Below are positions 1 to 6,581 of a stretch of DNA of 22,285 bases, piece by piece. The DNA is from Bacteriovoracaceae bacterium (GTDB lineage Bacteria; Bdellovibrionota; Bacteriovoracia; Bacteriovoracales; Bacteriovoracaceae), in assembly GCA_947448095.1 (NCBI GenBank), contig CANFNN010000014.1:1-22285 (forward strand), read 5' to 3'. The notes under the pieces are model-generated. The model saw only the letters and a program-made list of their open reading frames with translations, was not told the origin of the DNA and made no database searches. Positions within the stretch are counted from its first letter, which is position 1. Each line of letters starts with the position of its first letter. The translations under genes and the position numbers were made by a program.

Positions 1-780
1 AAGGATAGGAGTGGCATTCCGTATGAGATAAAAAAGAAATCCATCGGTTCAAGTGACTGGAAGGGGATACAAAACGATCCTCTACATGAATATTTATCAA
101 AAGATTTGAATTTGGACGCCCTGATCGGAGAGTCTGACGGTAATTTAAAAAATGAGGATAACTCATTTATCGATATGGAGCGAAAATACTTAGGGAAAGG
201 CTTCGAGGAAGGGGATCCCGAAGAGGACATTGAAAGTGTGTCTTATCAGATTAAAAAACGCTCCCATGGTGCTAGTGACTGGACAGGACAAAGCCCAGAA
301 GAAGCAGCGACTATTCGATCTGGAGCGGTGAGGGCCCAGGTAGTAAGAAAAGGTACTTTAATCCAGCAAGAAAAAATGGATTTACCGGAAATTACTTTTT
401 TTCAGCCTCTGCGCGTTTTTGATCCACTCGCCTTTTACATGGAAATACTTTTGAACAATGGGGACGCTGAATTCAAGAAGAGATATTTGAAAATGTGTCT
501 TTTGAAAGTGTACGGGGCCAAGCTCTTTGTGGCCGGAGCTGATGGTGCATGGGAGGAGTCTGCTCCGGAGTCCTTGCTTCCATACGGGACAAAAGATTAC
601 ACTGGACCGACCTGGATTAATGAAGGTCGGGATGAATTTGAGAATCATTTTGTGATGCCGATTATTTTTGATGATAAATTTACAGGTGCGATGGGGTTGG
701 TTATTCCCGGTCAAATAAGTCATGAGAAGATGAAGGAAATGGAATTTTGGTGCTACCTTGGTAGGTGCACATGCAATTAA
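1..780 (+). CDS. Signalling-type protein with SDW repeats, possibly GAF-like, 5' truncated
   Basis: The reading frame is open from base 1, so the gene begins outside the window; 259 codons are visible. An apparent TTG start at 106 is not needed. Two copies of a motif, Y-x-I-K-K-(K/R)-S-x-G-(S/A)-S-D-W, begin at bases 22 and 244, 74 codons apart, joined by an acidic linker. The last ~125 residues form an alternating alpha/beta segment that could be a GAF-like sensor fold; this is a weak impression, not a motif match. The tail after the last helix ends abruptly in a Cys-rich stretch (FWCYLGRCTCN). The next gene overlaps its 3' end and encodes an HD-GYP-like protein, so a role in signalling is inferred. 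I do not recognise the family. Confidence 0.7.
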   Translation, partial: KDRSGIPYEIKKKSIGSSDWKGIQNDPLHEYLSKDLNLDALIGESDGNLKNEDNSFIDMERKYLGKGFEEGDPEEDIESVSYQIKKRSHGASDWTGQSPEEAATIRSGAVRAQVVRKGTLIQQEKMDLPEITFFQPLRVFDPLAFYMEILLNNGDAEFKKRYLKMCLLKVYGAKLFVAGADGAWEESAPESLLPYGTKDYTGPTWINEGRDEFENHFVMPIIFDDKFTGAMGLVIPGQISHEKMKEMEFWCYLGRCTCN

Positions 781-1700
781 ACTTTTATCACATTCCCGCT
801 GAAGCAGTTGAAATTCTTCTTGCTCAAAACGTGAACGTTTATATTTATGATCAGGAAAAAAAGCAGAGGCAGATTGTTGATCAGGAGAGTTTCTCTTCTC
901 AGCTTGAAACTTGTCGCGATAATACCGCTTATTTTCAAATTGCGATTGAAGACATAAAGTTTATTCAAGATACGGATCTGGTTATGGAAATCGCAGAAAT
1001 CAATAAGGACCTTCTGCTTTATGTTGATCGATTTCATTCGAGACAACAAAAATACCAATTATTTTTAAAATCTGAATGCCTTTATTTGGTAGAATTAAGT
1101 AACGCTTTCAAGTCGAATGATTTTCTTCCTTTGGCCAACTTGATTCAGGCCGATTTAGCCAATGATGCACAGGACATTAGTGTCTTTGCTTCCACTGTCT
1201 CGGACTGCTTAGAGAAAATTCTTAGGCGTGATACTAATCTTTCACGCATGCTTTGCTTTTCCTATTGCTGCTTTAGGCACATGAAGTACGACGACCGGGC
1301 CCTGTTGTTTGATTTTATGGGAGCCGTTTTATTTAAAGACCTTGGGCTTTCACAGAATAAGTCTCAGGATATTTTTCAAAAAAATGAGATTTACGACAAG
1401 CATCCATACTATTCACTATTTCTACTCAAAAAACTGCCTATTGAATTAACTCAGACATGTTATTTTTTTATTCTTGATCATCATGAAGCTCAGGACGGAA
1501 CAGGATTTCCCAAGCAAAAAATGGGAACTCACTACCATCCACTTTGTGATGTTTTGAAAACGACGGAAATAATTTTCGCGAAAGATTTGCCAACTGCAGG
1601 CTATCTGGTAGAGATGCAAAGAATAAAAGAGCAGACTTCAGTCATTAATTCAGCTCTGATTGATTGCCTGCGAATTACTTGCTCTTACTTAGCTGGCTAA
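771..1700 (+). CDS. Degenerate HD-GYP domain protein
   Basis: A protein of 309 residues. HD-GYP domains normally hydrolyse cyclic di-GMP. Here the C-terminal half keeps a His-Pro (~211), the HHE motif (237-239) and DGTGFP (242-247), but the signature HD reads Lys-Asp (~189-190, in LFKDLG), so a metal ligand is missing and activity is doubtful. The N-terminal ~65 residues resemble the N-terminal segment of the second HD-GYP protein in this window (2617-3552), suggesting a shared module. I chose ATG 771 over GTG 765 because AGGT lies 4 bases upstream of the ATG. It overlaps the preceding gene by 10 bases, so the two are probably cotranscribed. Its 3' end overlaps the convergent Hpt-like gene by 26 bases. 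A binding or scaffold role is more likely than catalysis (inference). Confidence 0.8.
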   Translation: MQLNFYHIPAEAVEILLAQNVNVYIYDQEKKQRQIVDQESFSSQLETCRDNTAYFQIAIEDIKFIQDTDLVMEIAEINKDLLLYVDRFHSRQQKYQLFLKSECLYLVELSNAFKSNDFLPLANLIQADLANDAQDISVFASTVSDCLEKILRRDTNLSRMLCFSYCCFRHMKYDDRALLFDFMGAVLFKDLGLSQNKSQDIFQKNEIYDKHPYYSLFLLKKLPIELTQTCYFFILDHHEAQDGTGFPKQKMGTHYHPLCDVLKTTEIIFAKDLPTAGYLVEMQRIKEQTSVINSALIDCLRITCSYLAG

Positions 1701-2151
1701 ATGTATCAGCAAGATTGAGTAAATCTTTGTCTTCAATCGCAACGGAGGCACGCTGAATGTGAGTAAGGCGACCAGTAATAAATTCTAATCTTGAAAGGAT
1801 CGTTTTAATGAATGCCGGTTCAAGTTCAGCCGGTTTATTTGCTTCCAAGTTGTTAAACATATCTTTTAGGACTTCAACCGCTTCAAAAAGAAAAGCGACT
1901 ACGATGATCACGAGATCTGTGTTCTTACTTTGAGCTGATTTATAGCTAATTGTTTTACAGAACTCACTAATGATTCCCATCTGGTGAAACTCTAGCGACT
2001 TGGCGGCTCCCATGATTCGGTCGACTTTTTGGCCGAATACTTCAAGAGATTTGAAGTCTGAAGGATTCAATTCAAGTCCATCTAAAAGAGAGTCAAGCTC
2101 ATTAAGTATGAGCCTTGATTCTTGGCAAAACTCTTGAACTATCTCGTCCAT
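1675..2151 (-). CDS. Hpt/CheA-P1-like protein lacking the phospho-histidine
   Basis: A helical protein of 158 residues. The start (MDEIVQEFCQES...LNELD) and the segment VDRIMGAAKSLEF (43-55) resemble the histidine phosphotransfer domain of CheA, whose core reads HTIKG followed by small residues. Aligning by eye, the phosphorylated His falls on Asp44, so phosphotransfer is not expected. The ATG follows directly after the TAA of the cheY-like gene (TAAATG, no gap), which implies cotranslation and suggests the two proteins act together. A plausible role is a CheY-binding or mimic protein; this is inference. It converges on the HD-GYP-like gene with a 26-base antisense overlap. Confidence 0.65.
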   Translation of the reverse strand: MDEIVQEFCQESRLILNELDSLLDGLELNPSDFKSLEVFGQKVDRIMGAAKSLEFHQMGIISEFCKTISYKSAQSKNTDLVIIVVAFLFEAVEVLKDMFNNLEANKPAELEPAFIKTILSRLEFITGRLTHIQRASVAIEDKDLLNLADTFSQLSKSK

Positions 2152-2550
2152 TTACTTAGGAAACACTTTATCAAGTTTGAGTTTAAACGTATCAGGACTA
2201 AAAGGTTTGATGATGTAATTACTCACACCAGCTTTAACCGCAACGACGATGTTCGCCTGTTCTGCTTCTGCTGTGACCATCAAAAATGGTGTTGTCTTGA
2301 ATTCAGGTTTGCTCCTGACATTTTTCAACAAATCAATACCTGTCATGCCTGGCATGTTCCAGTCTGAAATAATAAATTGAAATGGCTTACCTTCTTTTTG
2401 GGCTACCTGAATAGCTTCCCAGGCCGGGATACCATCATCGGCTTCTGTCAAATTATCGCAGCCTAATTTGGTGAGCATTCCTTTGATGATTTTTCTCATG
2501 GTGTTCATATCATCAACAATCAGAATCTTCATTTTAGGATCAAAGGCCAT
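2152..2550 (-). CDS. cheY: CheY-like single-domain response regulator
   Basis: A stand-alone receiver domain of 132 residues, the usual CheY size. The acidic pair is D13/D14 (IVDDMN), the phosphoacceptor D63 (ISDWNMPG), the switch Thr T93 (VTAEAE) and the invariant Lys K115 (IIKPF), so it should be phosphorylatable. CheY proteins relay a kinase signal, classically to the flagellar motor. A longer reading frame starts at 2574, but AGGAG lies 5 bases before the ATG at 2550, which fixes the start. It forms an operon with the Hpt-like gene. The nearby CheX-type phosphatase is a natural partner. No CheA kinase or chemoreceptor is visible here, so motor output is not shown; the gene symbol is a family assignment. 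Confidence 0.9.
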   Translation of the reverse strand: MAFDPKMKILIVDDMNTMRKIIKGMLTKLGCDNLTEADDGIPAWEAIQVAQKEGKPFQFIISDWNMPGMTGIDLLKNVRSKPEFKTTPFLMVTAEAEQANIVVAVKAGVSNYIIKPFSPDTFKLKLDKVFPK

Positions 2551-2562
2551 AATCGCTCCTGT
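2542..2562 (-). promoter_or_regulatory. Shine-Dalgarno fixing the cheY-like start
   Basis: On the minus strand AGGAG is followed by CGATT and then the ATG at 2550. It selects this start over an in-frame upstream codon at 2574. Confidence 0.75.
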
Positions 2563-2604
2563 CAAAGGTAACAAATTTCAGATGTCTTTTATGATACCTT
2601 ATTT

Positions 2605-2616
2605 TATAATTAATCT
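2605..2616 (+). promoter_or_regulatory. -10 box 6 bases before an ATG (leaderless candidate)
   Basis: A perfect TATAAT (2605-2610) lies 6 bases before the ATG at 2617. An in-frame TAA at 2611-2613 rules out a more upstream start, and there is no Shine-Dalgarno. No convincing -35 box is seen, which keeps confidence moderate. Transcription starting 7 bases after the -10 would begin at the ATG itself. Confidence 0.45.
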
Positions 2617-3552
2617 ATGAGTTTTATTTCCATTCGTTTATCAACTGTTAGGCCCGGTTTAATAATCCCCTTTAATGTGTTTATTTTAGTAGCGGGAAGC
2701 TACGTTTATTATCTTCGTGAAGGGGACGATTTTGCCCAAGATCGGCTTGATAATCTGCGAAGTAGGGGACTTAAAAAGTTTCATATCAAAGAAGAAGAGG
2801 AGCTCAAATATCAGGGATTTTTATCCACGCTTTTAGATGGTATTCATTTGGAGAGTAACGAGGTGAAAACATCCCTTGCTCTAGATGTCACTGAAAATTC
2901 TGCCATCATGGTGCTTAAGAATCCGACGACTGAAAAATCCTATCAAATGGCCAAATCCTCATCGGATATTGTGCAAAAAGTACTGACTGATAATGATGCA
3001 ATTTTGCGTGAAATTGTGGCCCACGGAAGAAACGTCAATACAAACCTTGCTGATCGAATGCATTGGCATATGGTGAATACGGCCTCTATTGCCATTAAGT
3101 TCGCTGAGACTTTGAAATCTGGCATTAACATGAATTCCCTAGGTGTCGCGGCTTTTTATCATGATGTTTCTTTCACCCAATATTCTTTGGATGAACAAAA
3201 GCTTTTCTTTAAAGAAGTAAAACAAATGTCGGTTCAGGAATTAACGGTTTACAAGTCGCATCCAGGAAAAAGTGTTGAGGCCCTGCAGGATAAAGCTTTT
3301 GCTGAAAAAGAAGTTTTGGATCTCATCATCACTCATGAAGAAAATATTTCTGGCCAAGGTTTCCCGAATGCACTCACCAAGCTTTCTCCCGCTCAGGAAG
3401 TGCTATCGCTCTGTGCTTTTTATGATAGGGAAGTATCCTGCTTAGGCAAAGACCCAGCAGACGTTTATAATAATCTCATGATTGATCAGGTAGGAAATTA
3501 CAATCTGGAACTTTTAAAGAACTTTAAGAAGTTTTTAAAGAGTTACCTTTAA
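2617..3552 (+). CDS. HD-GYP-like protein with N-terminal accessory module
   Basis: A protein of 311 residues. The N-terminal ~70 residues (IRLSTVRPG..IPFNVFI..GSYVYYLREGD) form an accessory module that often precedes HD-GYP domains in Bdellovibrio relatives (from memory). The C-terminal domain keeps the HD dyad (H182, D183 in FYHD), a His-Pro at 215-216 and GQGFP (246-250), but HHExxDGxGYP has decayed to THEENISGQGFP, losing one His and the Asp. Cyclic di-GMP hydrolysis is therefore uncertain; binding is possible. The start is fixed by an in-frame stop at 2611-2613. It is divergent from the cheY operon and its TAA overlaps the stop of the convergent cheX by four bases (TTAA). Confidence 0.82.
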   Translation: MSFISIRLSTVRPGLIIPFNVFILVAGSYVYYLREGDDFAQDRLDNLRSRGLKKFHIKEEEELKYQGFLSTLLDGIHLESNEVKTSLALDVTENSAIMVLKNPTTEKSYQMAKSSSDIVQKVLTDNDAILREIVAHGRNVNTNLADRMHWHMVNTASIAIKFAETLKSGINMNSLGVAAFYHDVSFTQYSLDEQKLFFKEVKQMSVQELTVYKSHPGKSVEALQDKAFAEKEVLDLIITHEENISGQGFPNALTKLSPAQEVLSLCAFYDREVSCLGKDPADVYNNLMIDQVGNYNLELLKNFKKFLKSYL

Positions 3553-4052
3553 TTTTCTCGGTAACAGATATCAAAAACGAAATCACCTAGTGCACACGAC
3601 ATAGATGTTTCAATTACTGTTGTATTACTTGGGTATTTGATCTCATGATTTAGGCCTTTCACTCGAGTTGGCGTAGACATGCCAATTTTGTAGCCTTGAG
3701 TGGCGAGGACTTTTTTCGCGTTACCCATTACGATATTTGCGATTTCGGCACCGGTATCTTCCATATCTTCGTGATAATCAGTGAATTCCTGCATCAGCAT
3801 CGCCGAAGCGATTTTGAGGTAAACTTCTTTGCTAAAAGATAAAGCAATCAGGCCGTTAAAGTCCTGAACTTTGCCATCTTTTTCAACAGTTCCAGTCATG
3901 CCAATCATGGCGGTAATTTCACCATGAGCTTTGTTGTGAGTTTTCATCTTCGGAGAATGAGCGCTCAGTTCCGTAGAGAGCATGATCTTAAATGTATCTT
4001 TGAGGGCATCGATGAAAGGTTTGGAAAATTTAACGTAAGCTTCAACATTCAT
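3549..4052 (-). CDS. cheX: CheX-type CheY-P phosphatase
   Basis: A protein of 167 residues matching the CheC/CheX/FliY phosphatase family. The catalytic signature E-x2-N is present (E103, N106 in GAEIANIVMGNAKK), followed by the typical Gly and Lys. Such proteins dephosphorylate CheY-P. The CheX type usually has one such motif, as here. A GTG start at 4061 is possible, but AAGG 10 bases upstream of ATG 4052 favours the ATG. A good sigma-70-like promoter with a palindrome across its -10 and spacer lies about 100 bases upstream. With the neighbouring CheY-like regulator it likely forms a phosphorylation/dephosphorylation pair (inference). Confidence 0.85.
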   Translation of the reverse strand: MNVEAYVKFSKPFIDALKDTFKIMLSTELSAHSPKMKTHNKAHGEITAMIGMTGTVEKDGKVQDFNGLIALSFSKEVYLKIASAMLMQEFTDYHEDMEDTGAEIANIVMGNAKKVLATQGYKIGMSTPTRVKGLNHEIKYPSNTTVIETSMSCALGDFVFDICYREN

Positions 4053-4147
4053 CTTTGGCACCTTTTAATTAAGAAGTGGGTTTATTATTGATTAAACTCG
4101 GAAGGAAATAAATTTAAAAAGTGATCTTGTTGGACATGTTTTTGTCT

Positions 4148-4171
4148 GCACGATAAGAAACATTATCGTGC
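4148..4171. promoter_or_regulatory. 24-base perfect palindrome, candidate operator
   Basis: GCACGATAA (4148-4156), a 6-base spacer, then TTATCGTGC (4163-4171): perfect 9-base arms. It sits between divergent cheX and the dehydrogenase gene and overlaps the -10 and spacer of the predicted cheX promoter. No T-run follows on either strand, so it is not an intrinsic terminator. A dimeric regulator binding site is the simplest reading. Confidence 0.5.
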
Positions 4172-4181
4172 GTCGCGTCAA
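4153..4181 (-). promoter_or_regulatory. Sigma-70-like promoter for cheX
   Basis: On the minus strand, TTGACG (4181-4176, 5/6 to TTGACA) is followed after 17 bases by TCTTAT (4158-4153, 4/6 to TATAAT). The leader to ATG 4052 would be about 95 bases. It is overlapped by the palindrome at 4148-4171. Confidence 0.45.
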
Positions 4182-4201
4182 CCTAAGTTCTTAAAATCAT
4201 T

Positions 4202-4207
4202 TATAAT
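4202..4207 (+). promoter_or_regulatory. -10 element for the dehydrogenase gene
   Basis: A perfect TATAAT 33 bases before ATG 4241, leaving room for the AGGA ribosome binding site. No clear -35 box is visible. Confidence 0.35.
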
Positions 4208-4240
4208 AAATTTCTTAACATTCTCTTCCAAGGAATCTCT

Positions 4241-5026
4241 ATGGCCGTCTATTGGATCACTGGTGCATCTTCAGGTATTGGCGAAGCAATGGCCCATGAA
4301 CTTTCCTCTCAAGGAAACCAAGTTATTCTCTCCGCGAGAAATGAAAAAAAACTTGAAGCTGTTCGCTCCAAGCTTTCCCATCCAGATCAGGCGCGCATCC
4401 TTGCCTTTGATATTTCTGAAACTCAAAATGCGGCCAATGCTGTTACTAAAGCGGAAGAATTTTTTGGAGTTATTGATGTGGTGATTTTGAATGCTGGGCT
4501 ATCTCAGCGCTCATTAGCTCAGGATACAGAACTTCAAGTTTATCGAAACTTGATGGAAGTAAATTATTTCGGAAACGTGGCACTGACTCAGGCGTTGTTA
4601 CCAAAGTTCATCGCCCGCAACCAAGGTCAGTTTGTTGTGATTACATCTTTGGTGGGGAAATTTGGGACTCCATATCGGACTGGGTATTCGGCTTCAAAGC
4701 ATGCCTTACATGGCTACTACGATTCGCTCCGTGCCGAGATGATGATGCAGAATAAAAATGTCTTTGTGACTATAATCTGCCCAGGTTTTGTCAGCACGGA
4801 GATTTCTTTTAACGCTTTAGGGGCCAATGGAAATGCTACTCATGTTTATGATGACAGTAACGCTCAAGGAATTTCTCCAGCAGAATTTGCCAAACGAACA
4901 ATTCCCGTCATTAAGTCAAAAAAATATGAAGACTACATCGGTGGGAAAGAAATTCTGGGCGTTAAATTAAAACGCTTCTTTCCAACTATGTTTGCCAAAA
5001 AAATTGCAAAAACAAAGGTCCGTTAA
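4241..5026 (+). CDS. Short-chain dehydrogenase/reductase
   Basis: A classical SDR of 261 residues. The cofactor-binding TGASSGIG is at 7-14 near the N-terminus, NAG at 84-86, Asn108, and the catalytic Ser136, Tyr149 and Lys153 (YSASK). It should be an NAD(P)(H)-dependent oxidoreductase. The basic residue at ~33 (SARN) fits NADPH preference. Substrate cannot be told from sequence; the C-terminal region resembles the DHRS7-like/ketoreductase subgroup. AGGA lies 7 bases before the ATG. The gene stands alone, divergent from cheX, and its TAA overlaps the stop of a small convergent gene through a shared TTAA. Confidence 0.92.
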   Translation: MAVYWITGASSGIGEAMAHELSSQGNQVILSARNEKKLEAVRSKLSHPDQARILAFDISETQNAANAVTKAEEFFGVIDVVILNAGLSQRSLAQDTELQVYRNLMEVNYFGNVALTQALLPKFIARNQGQFVVITSLVGKFGTPYRTGYSASKHALHGYYDSLRAEMMMQNKNVFVTIICPGFVSTEISFNALGANGNATHVYDDSNAQGISPAEFAKRTIPVIKSKKYEDYIGGKEILGVKLKRFFPTMFAKKIAKTKVR

Positions 5027-5226
5027 TTATCCAGATGAACTAATCTTAAAAATTCATCTCGAGTGATTTTTCCCTCCTTAATAGACAATGCCGATAAAGC
5101 TAAGGCTTTTTCATAAATGGATCGATCGGCTGCCGGGACAATGGTTAAATCGATATGTTTTTGGTCGATGTTACCAGTATGTTTCACAGCAGTTTTTAAA
5201 AGCTCTATGGCCTGATCAAGATTCAT
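5023..5226 (-). CDS. Small protein of unknown function
   Basis: A 67-residue, predicted all-helical, soluble protein with no signal peptide or Cys. I do not recognise a family. It starts 3 bases after the stop of the 79-residue protein upstream and has no Shine-Dalgarno of its own, so it is probably translated by coupling. Its stop codon overlaps that of the convergent dehydrogenase. The pair may form a small complex (inference only). Confidence 0.6.
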   Translation of the reverse strand: MNLDQAIELLKTAVKHTGNIDQKHIDLTIVPAADRSIYEKALALSALSIKEGKITRDEFLRLVHLDN

Positions 5227-5229
5227 AAA

Positions 5230-5469
5230 TTAAGCCGCGTGTGCAGTAGCGTTCATTGGGATTGCATTGTCGATAAGATCACTAATAATGGCATCATTGA
5301 GACCATCAAACTGAGCCGCTTTGTAGATCACCTGAAGTTTGGAATTAAGTTTTCCGATGTCCATACGTGTTTTATGTTCCGTTTCGCTTTCAAGAATTGC
5401 TTCTTGAATAAGCTCCTTGTATTGAGCAATTAAAGCATCGTGAAAATTTTCAGAGTTACGAACGTTCAA
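5230..5469 (-). CDS. Small helical protein, TTG start
   Basis: Unknown protein of 79 residues, mostly charged amphipathic helix. The frame is open to 5505, with a TTG there and an ATG at 5493, but a perfect AAGGAGG (5476-5482) lies 6 bases before the TTG at 5469 and nothing comparable precedes the others, so TTG 5469 is chosen. It is the first gene of a two-gene operon with the 67-residue protein. A palindrome (5496-5519) lies just upstream. TTG starts behind a full Shine-Dalgarno can set modest expression, but this is inference. Confidence 0.6.
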   Translation of the reverse strand: MNVRNSENFHDALIAQYKELIQEAILESETEHKTRMDIGKLNSKLQVIYKAAQFDGLNDAIISDLIDNAIPMNATAHAA

Positions 5470-5475
5470 ATGAGG

Positions 5476-5482
5476 CCTCCTT
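5476..5482 (-). promoter_or_regulatory. Perfect AAGGAGG ribosome binding site
   Basis: Seven-base perfect Shine-Dalgarno (minus strand), six bases before TTG 5469. It decides the start of the 79-residue gene. Confidence 0.75.
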
Positions 5483-5495
5483 GAAAGAACCATTT

Positions 5496-5519
5496 CTTTA
5501 GACAAGACTGAGTCTAAAG
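5496..5519. promoter_or_regulatory. Perfect 8-base inverted repeat upstream of the small operon
   Basis: CTTTAGAC (5496-5503), 8-base spacer, GTCTAAAG (5512-5519). It lies 27 bases upstream of the TTG start on the minus strand. It is either an operator or a 5' leader hairpin; no T-run follows, so it is not a classical terminator. Confidence 0.4.
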
Positions 5520-5526
5520 TGATTTC

Positions 5527-5621
5527 AAAGTTTCAAGAACTATTTCTGTCGGATTAAATGAATTCAACAACCTATGAATTTGAAGTGTTTTTTGAGGCCG
5601 TCACCAAGTAGTTGAAACTTT
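5527..5621. repeat. 10-base inverted pair flanking a divergent intergenic region
   Basis: AAAGTTTCAA (5527-5536) recurs inverted as TTGAAACTTT (5612-5621), 75 bases apart, between the minus-strand small operon and moxR. The rest of 5470-5660 shows no gene. Opposed sites for one regulator are possible, but chance in AT-rich DNA is not excluded. Confidence 0.25.
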
Positions 5622-5660
5622 ATCAAATGACAAAATATCTGGGCATGTTACCATTTTGGG

Positions 5661-6581
5661 ATGAGCAAAAACCCTGAGCACTTCCTCAATTCCGGCGAAA
5701 GATTTCTACCCGGTAATCAATCACAAATACGTCTTTCACTACTGGCACTTCTTTTGAACCGTAACGTTCTGATTGAAGATGTGCCGGGTATGGGGAAAAC
5801 GACTCTGGTAAAATTCTTTGCCAAGGCAACCGGACTTCAATTTAGACGCATTCAGTTTACCAGTGATCTTTTACCTTCAGATATTCTGGGTGTTTCCATT
5901 TTTCAAAAAGAATCGGAACAATTCGTCTTTAAACCTGGACCTATTTTTGGCGAATTAATTCTGGCCGATGAGTTGAATCGCGGCTCACCTAAAACTCAGA
6001 GTGCTCTTTTGCAAGCGATGGAAGAGAAAATAGTCACAGTTGATGGAGTGACTTATGATCTGCCTAAGCGGTTTTGCCTCTTTGCGACTCAAAACCCCAG
6101 AGGACAGTTTGGAACCTATCCCCTACCAGAATCTCAATTAGATCGGTTCTTGTTCAAGATTTCCATGGGTCATCTGACTAAGCAGCAAGAGCATGATCTC
6201 TTGGCCAGTGGCCCTAGATTGAGTCAGTTAGAAATGCTCGAAACTCTTTTGAGCCGGGAAGAACTCCAGCACTGGCAAAAGGCAATCACTAAAGTCACAG
6301 CTTCAACAATGCTTTTAAACTATATTACTGATCTCTTGCATTCCACGCGAAATCAGGAAGATTATTTTGGTCTGAGTCCACGCGCAGGTTTGGATCTTTT
6401 AGATGCCGCCCGAGGTTGGGCATGGTTGAATGGTCGCGAATATATTGTTCCGGACGATGTTCAACACGTGTTTCCTTTTGTGGCCGGGCACCGAATGTTT
6501 TCTCATCATTCCCTCAGTGTAAGTCAGGAGCAGTCCCGAGCTCAGGAAATATTAAAGCGGATTCCTTTTGTAAAAGAATGA
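5661..6581 (+). CDS. MoxR-family AAA+ ATPase
   Basis: A protein of 306 residues, normal for MoxR. Walker A is VPGMGKT (41-47), Walker B LILADELNR (99-107, D103/E104), sensor 1 ATQNP (142-146, N145), an arginine finger candidate R162 (QLDRF) and sensor 2 R241 (LSPRAG). MoxR ATPases act as chaperone-like remodelers, usually with DUF58/VWA proteins. It heads a coupled triad with a DUF58 protein and a TgpA-like transglutaminase, a widespread arrangement. A stop at 5628-5630 leaves ATG 5661 as the first good start. There is no clear Shine-Dalgarno; an extended -10-like TGTTACCAT ends 6 bases before the ATG, so it may be leaderless (weak). Confidence 0.92.
   Translation: MSKNPEHFLNSGERFLPGNQSQIRLSLLALLLNRNVLIEDVPGMGKTTLVKFFAKATGLQFRRIQFTSDLLPSDILGVSIFQKESEQFVFKPGPIFGELILADELNRGSPKTQSALLQAMEEKIVTVDGVTYDLPKRFCLFATQNPRGQFGTYPLPESQLDRFLFKISMGHLTKQQEHDLLASGPRLSQLEMLETLLSREELQHWQKAITKVTASTMLLNYITDLLHSTRNQEDYFGLSPRAGLDLLDAARGWAWLNGREYIVPDDVQHVFPFVAGHRMFSHHSLSVSQEQSRAQEILKRIPFVKE

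Noticed and set aside
382..1058. Minus-strand frames opposite the first two genes
   Set aside because: Antisense to genes with recognisable protein motifs; no start signals.
4148..4171. Palindrome as an intrinsic terminator
   Set aside because: No T-run on either strand and both flanking genes point away from it.
5090..5097. GCCGATAA, a perfect FliA -10 match
   Set aside because: Inside a coding gene, with no matching -35 element at the right distance and no gene start downstream.
6416..6577. Upstream extension of the DUF58 reading frame into moxR
   Set aside because: It lies in another frame of the clearly coding moxR; ATG 6578 with ATGA overlap is the natural start.
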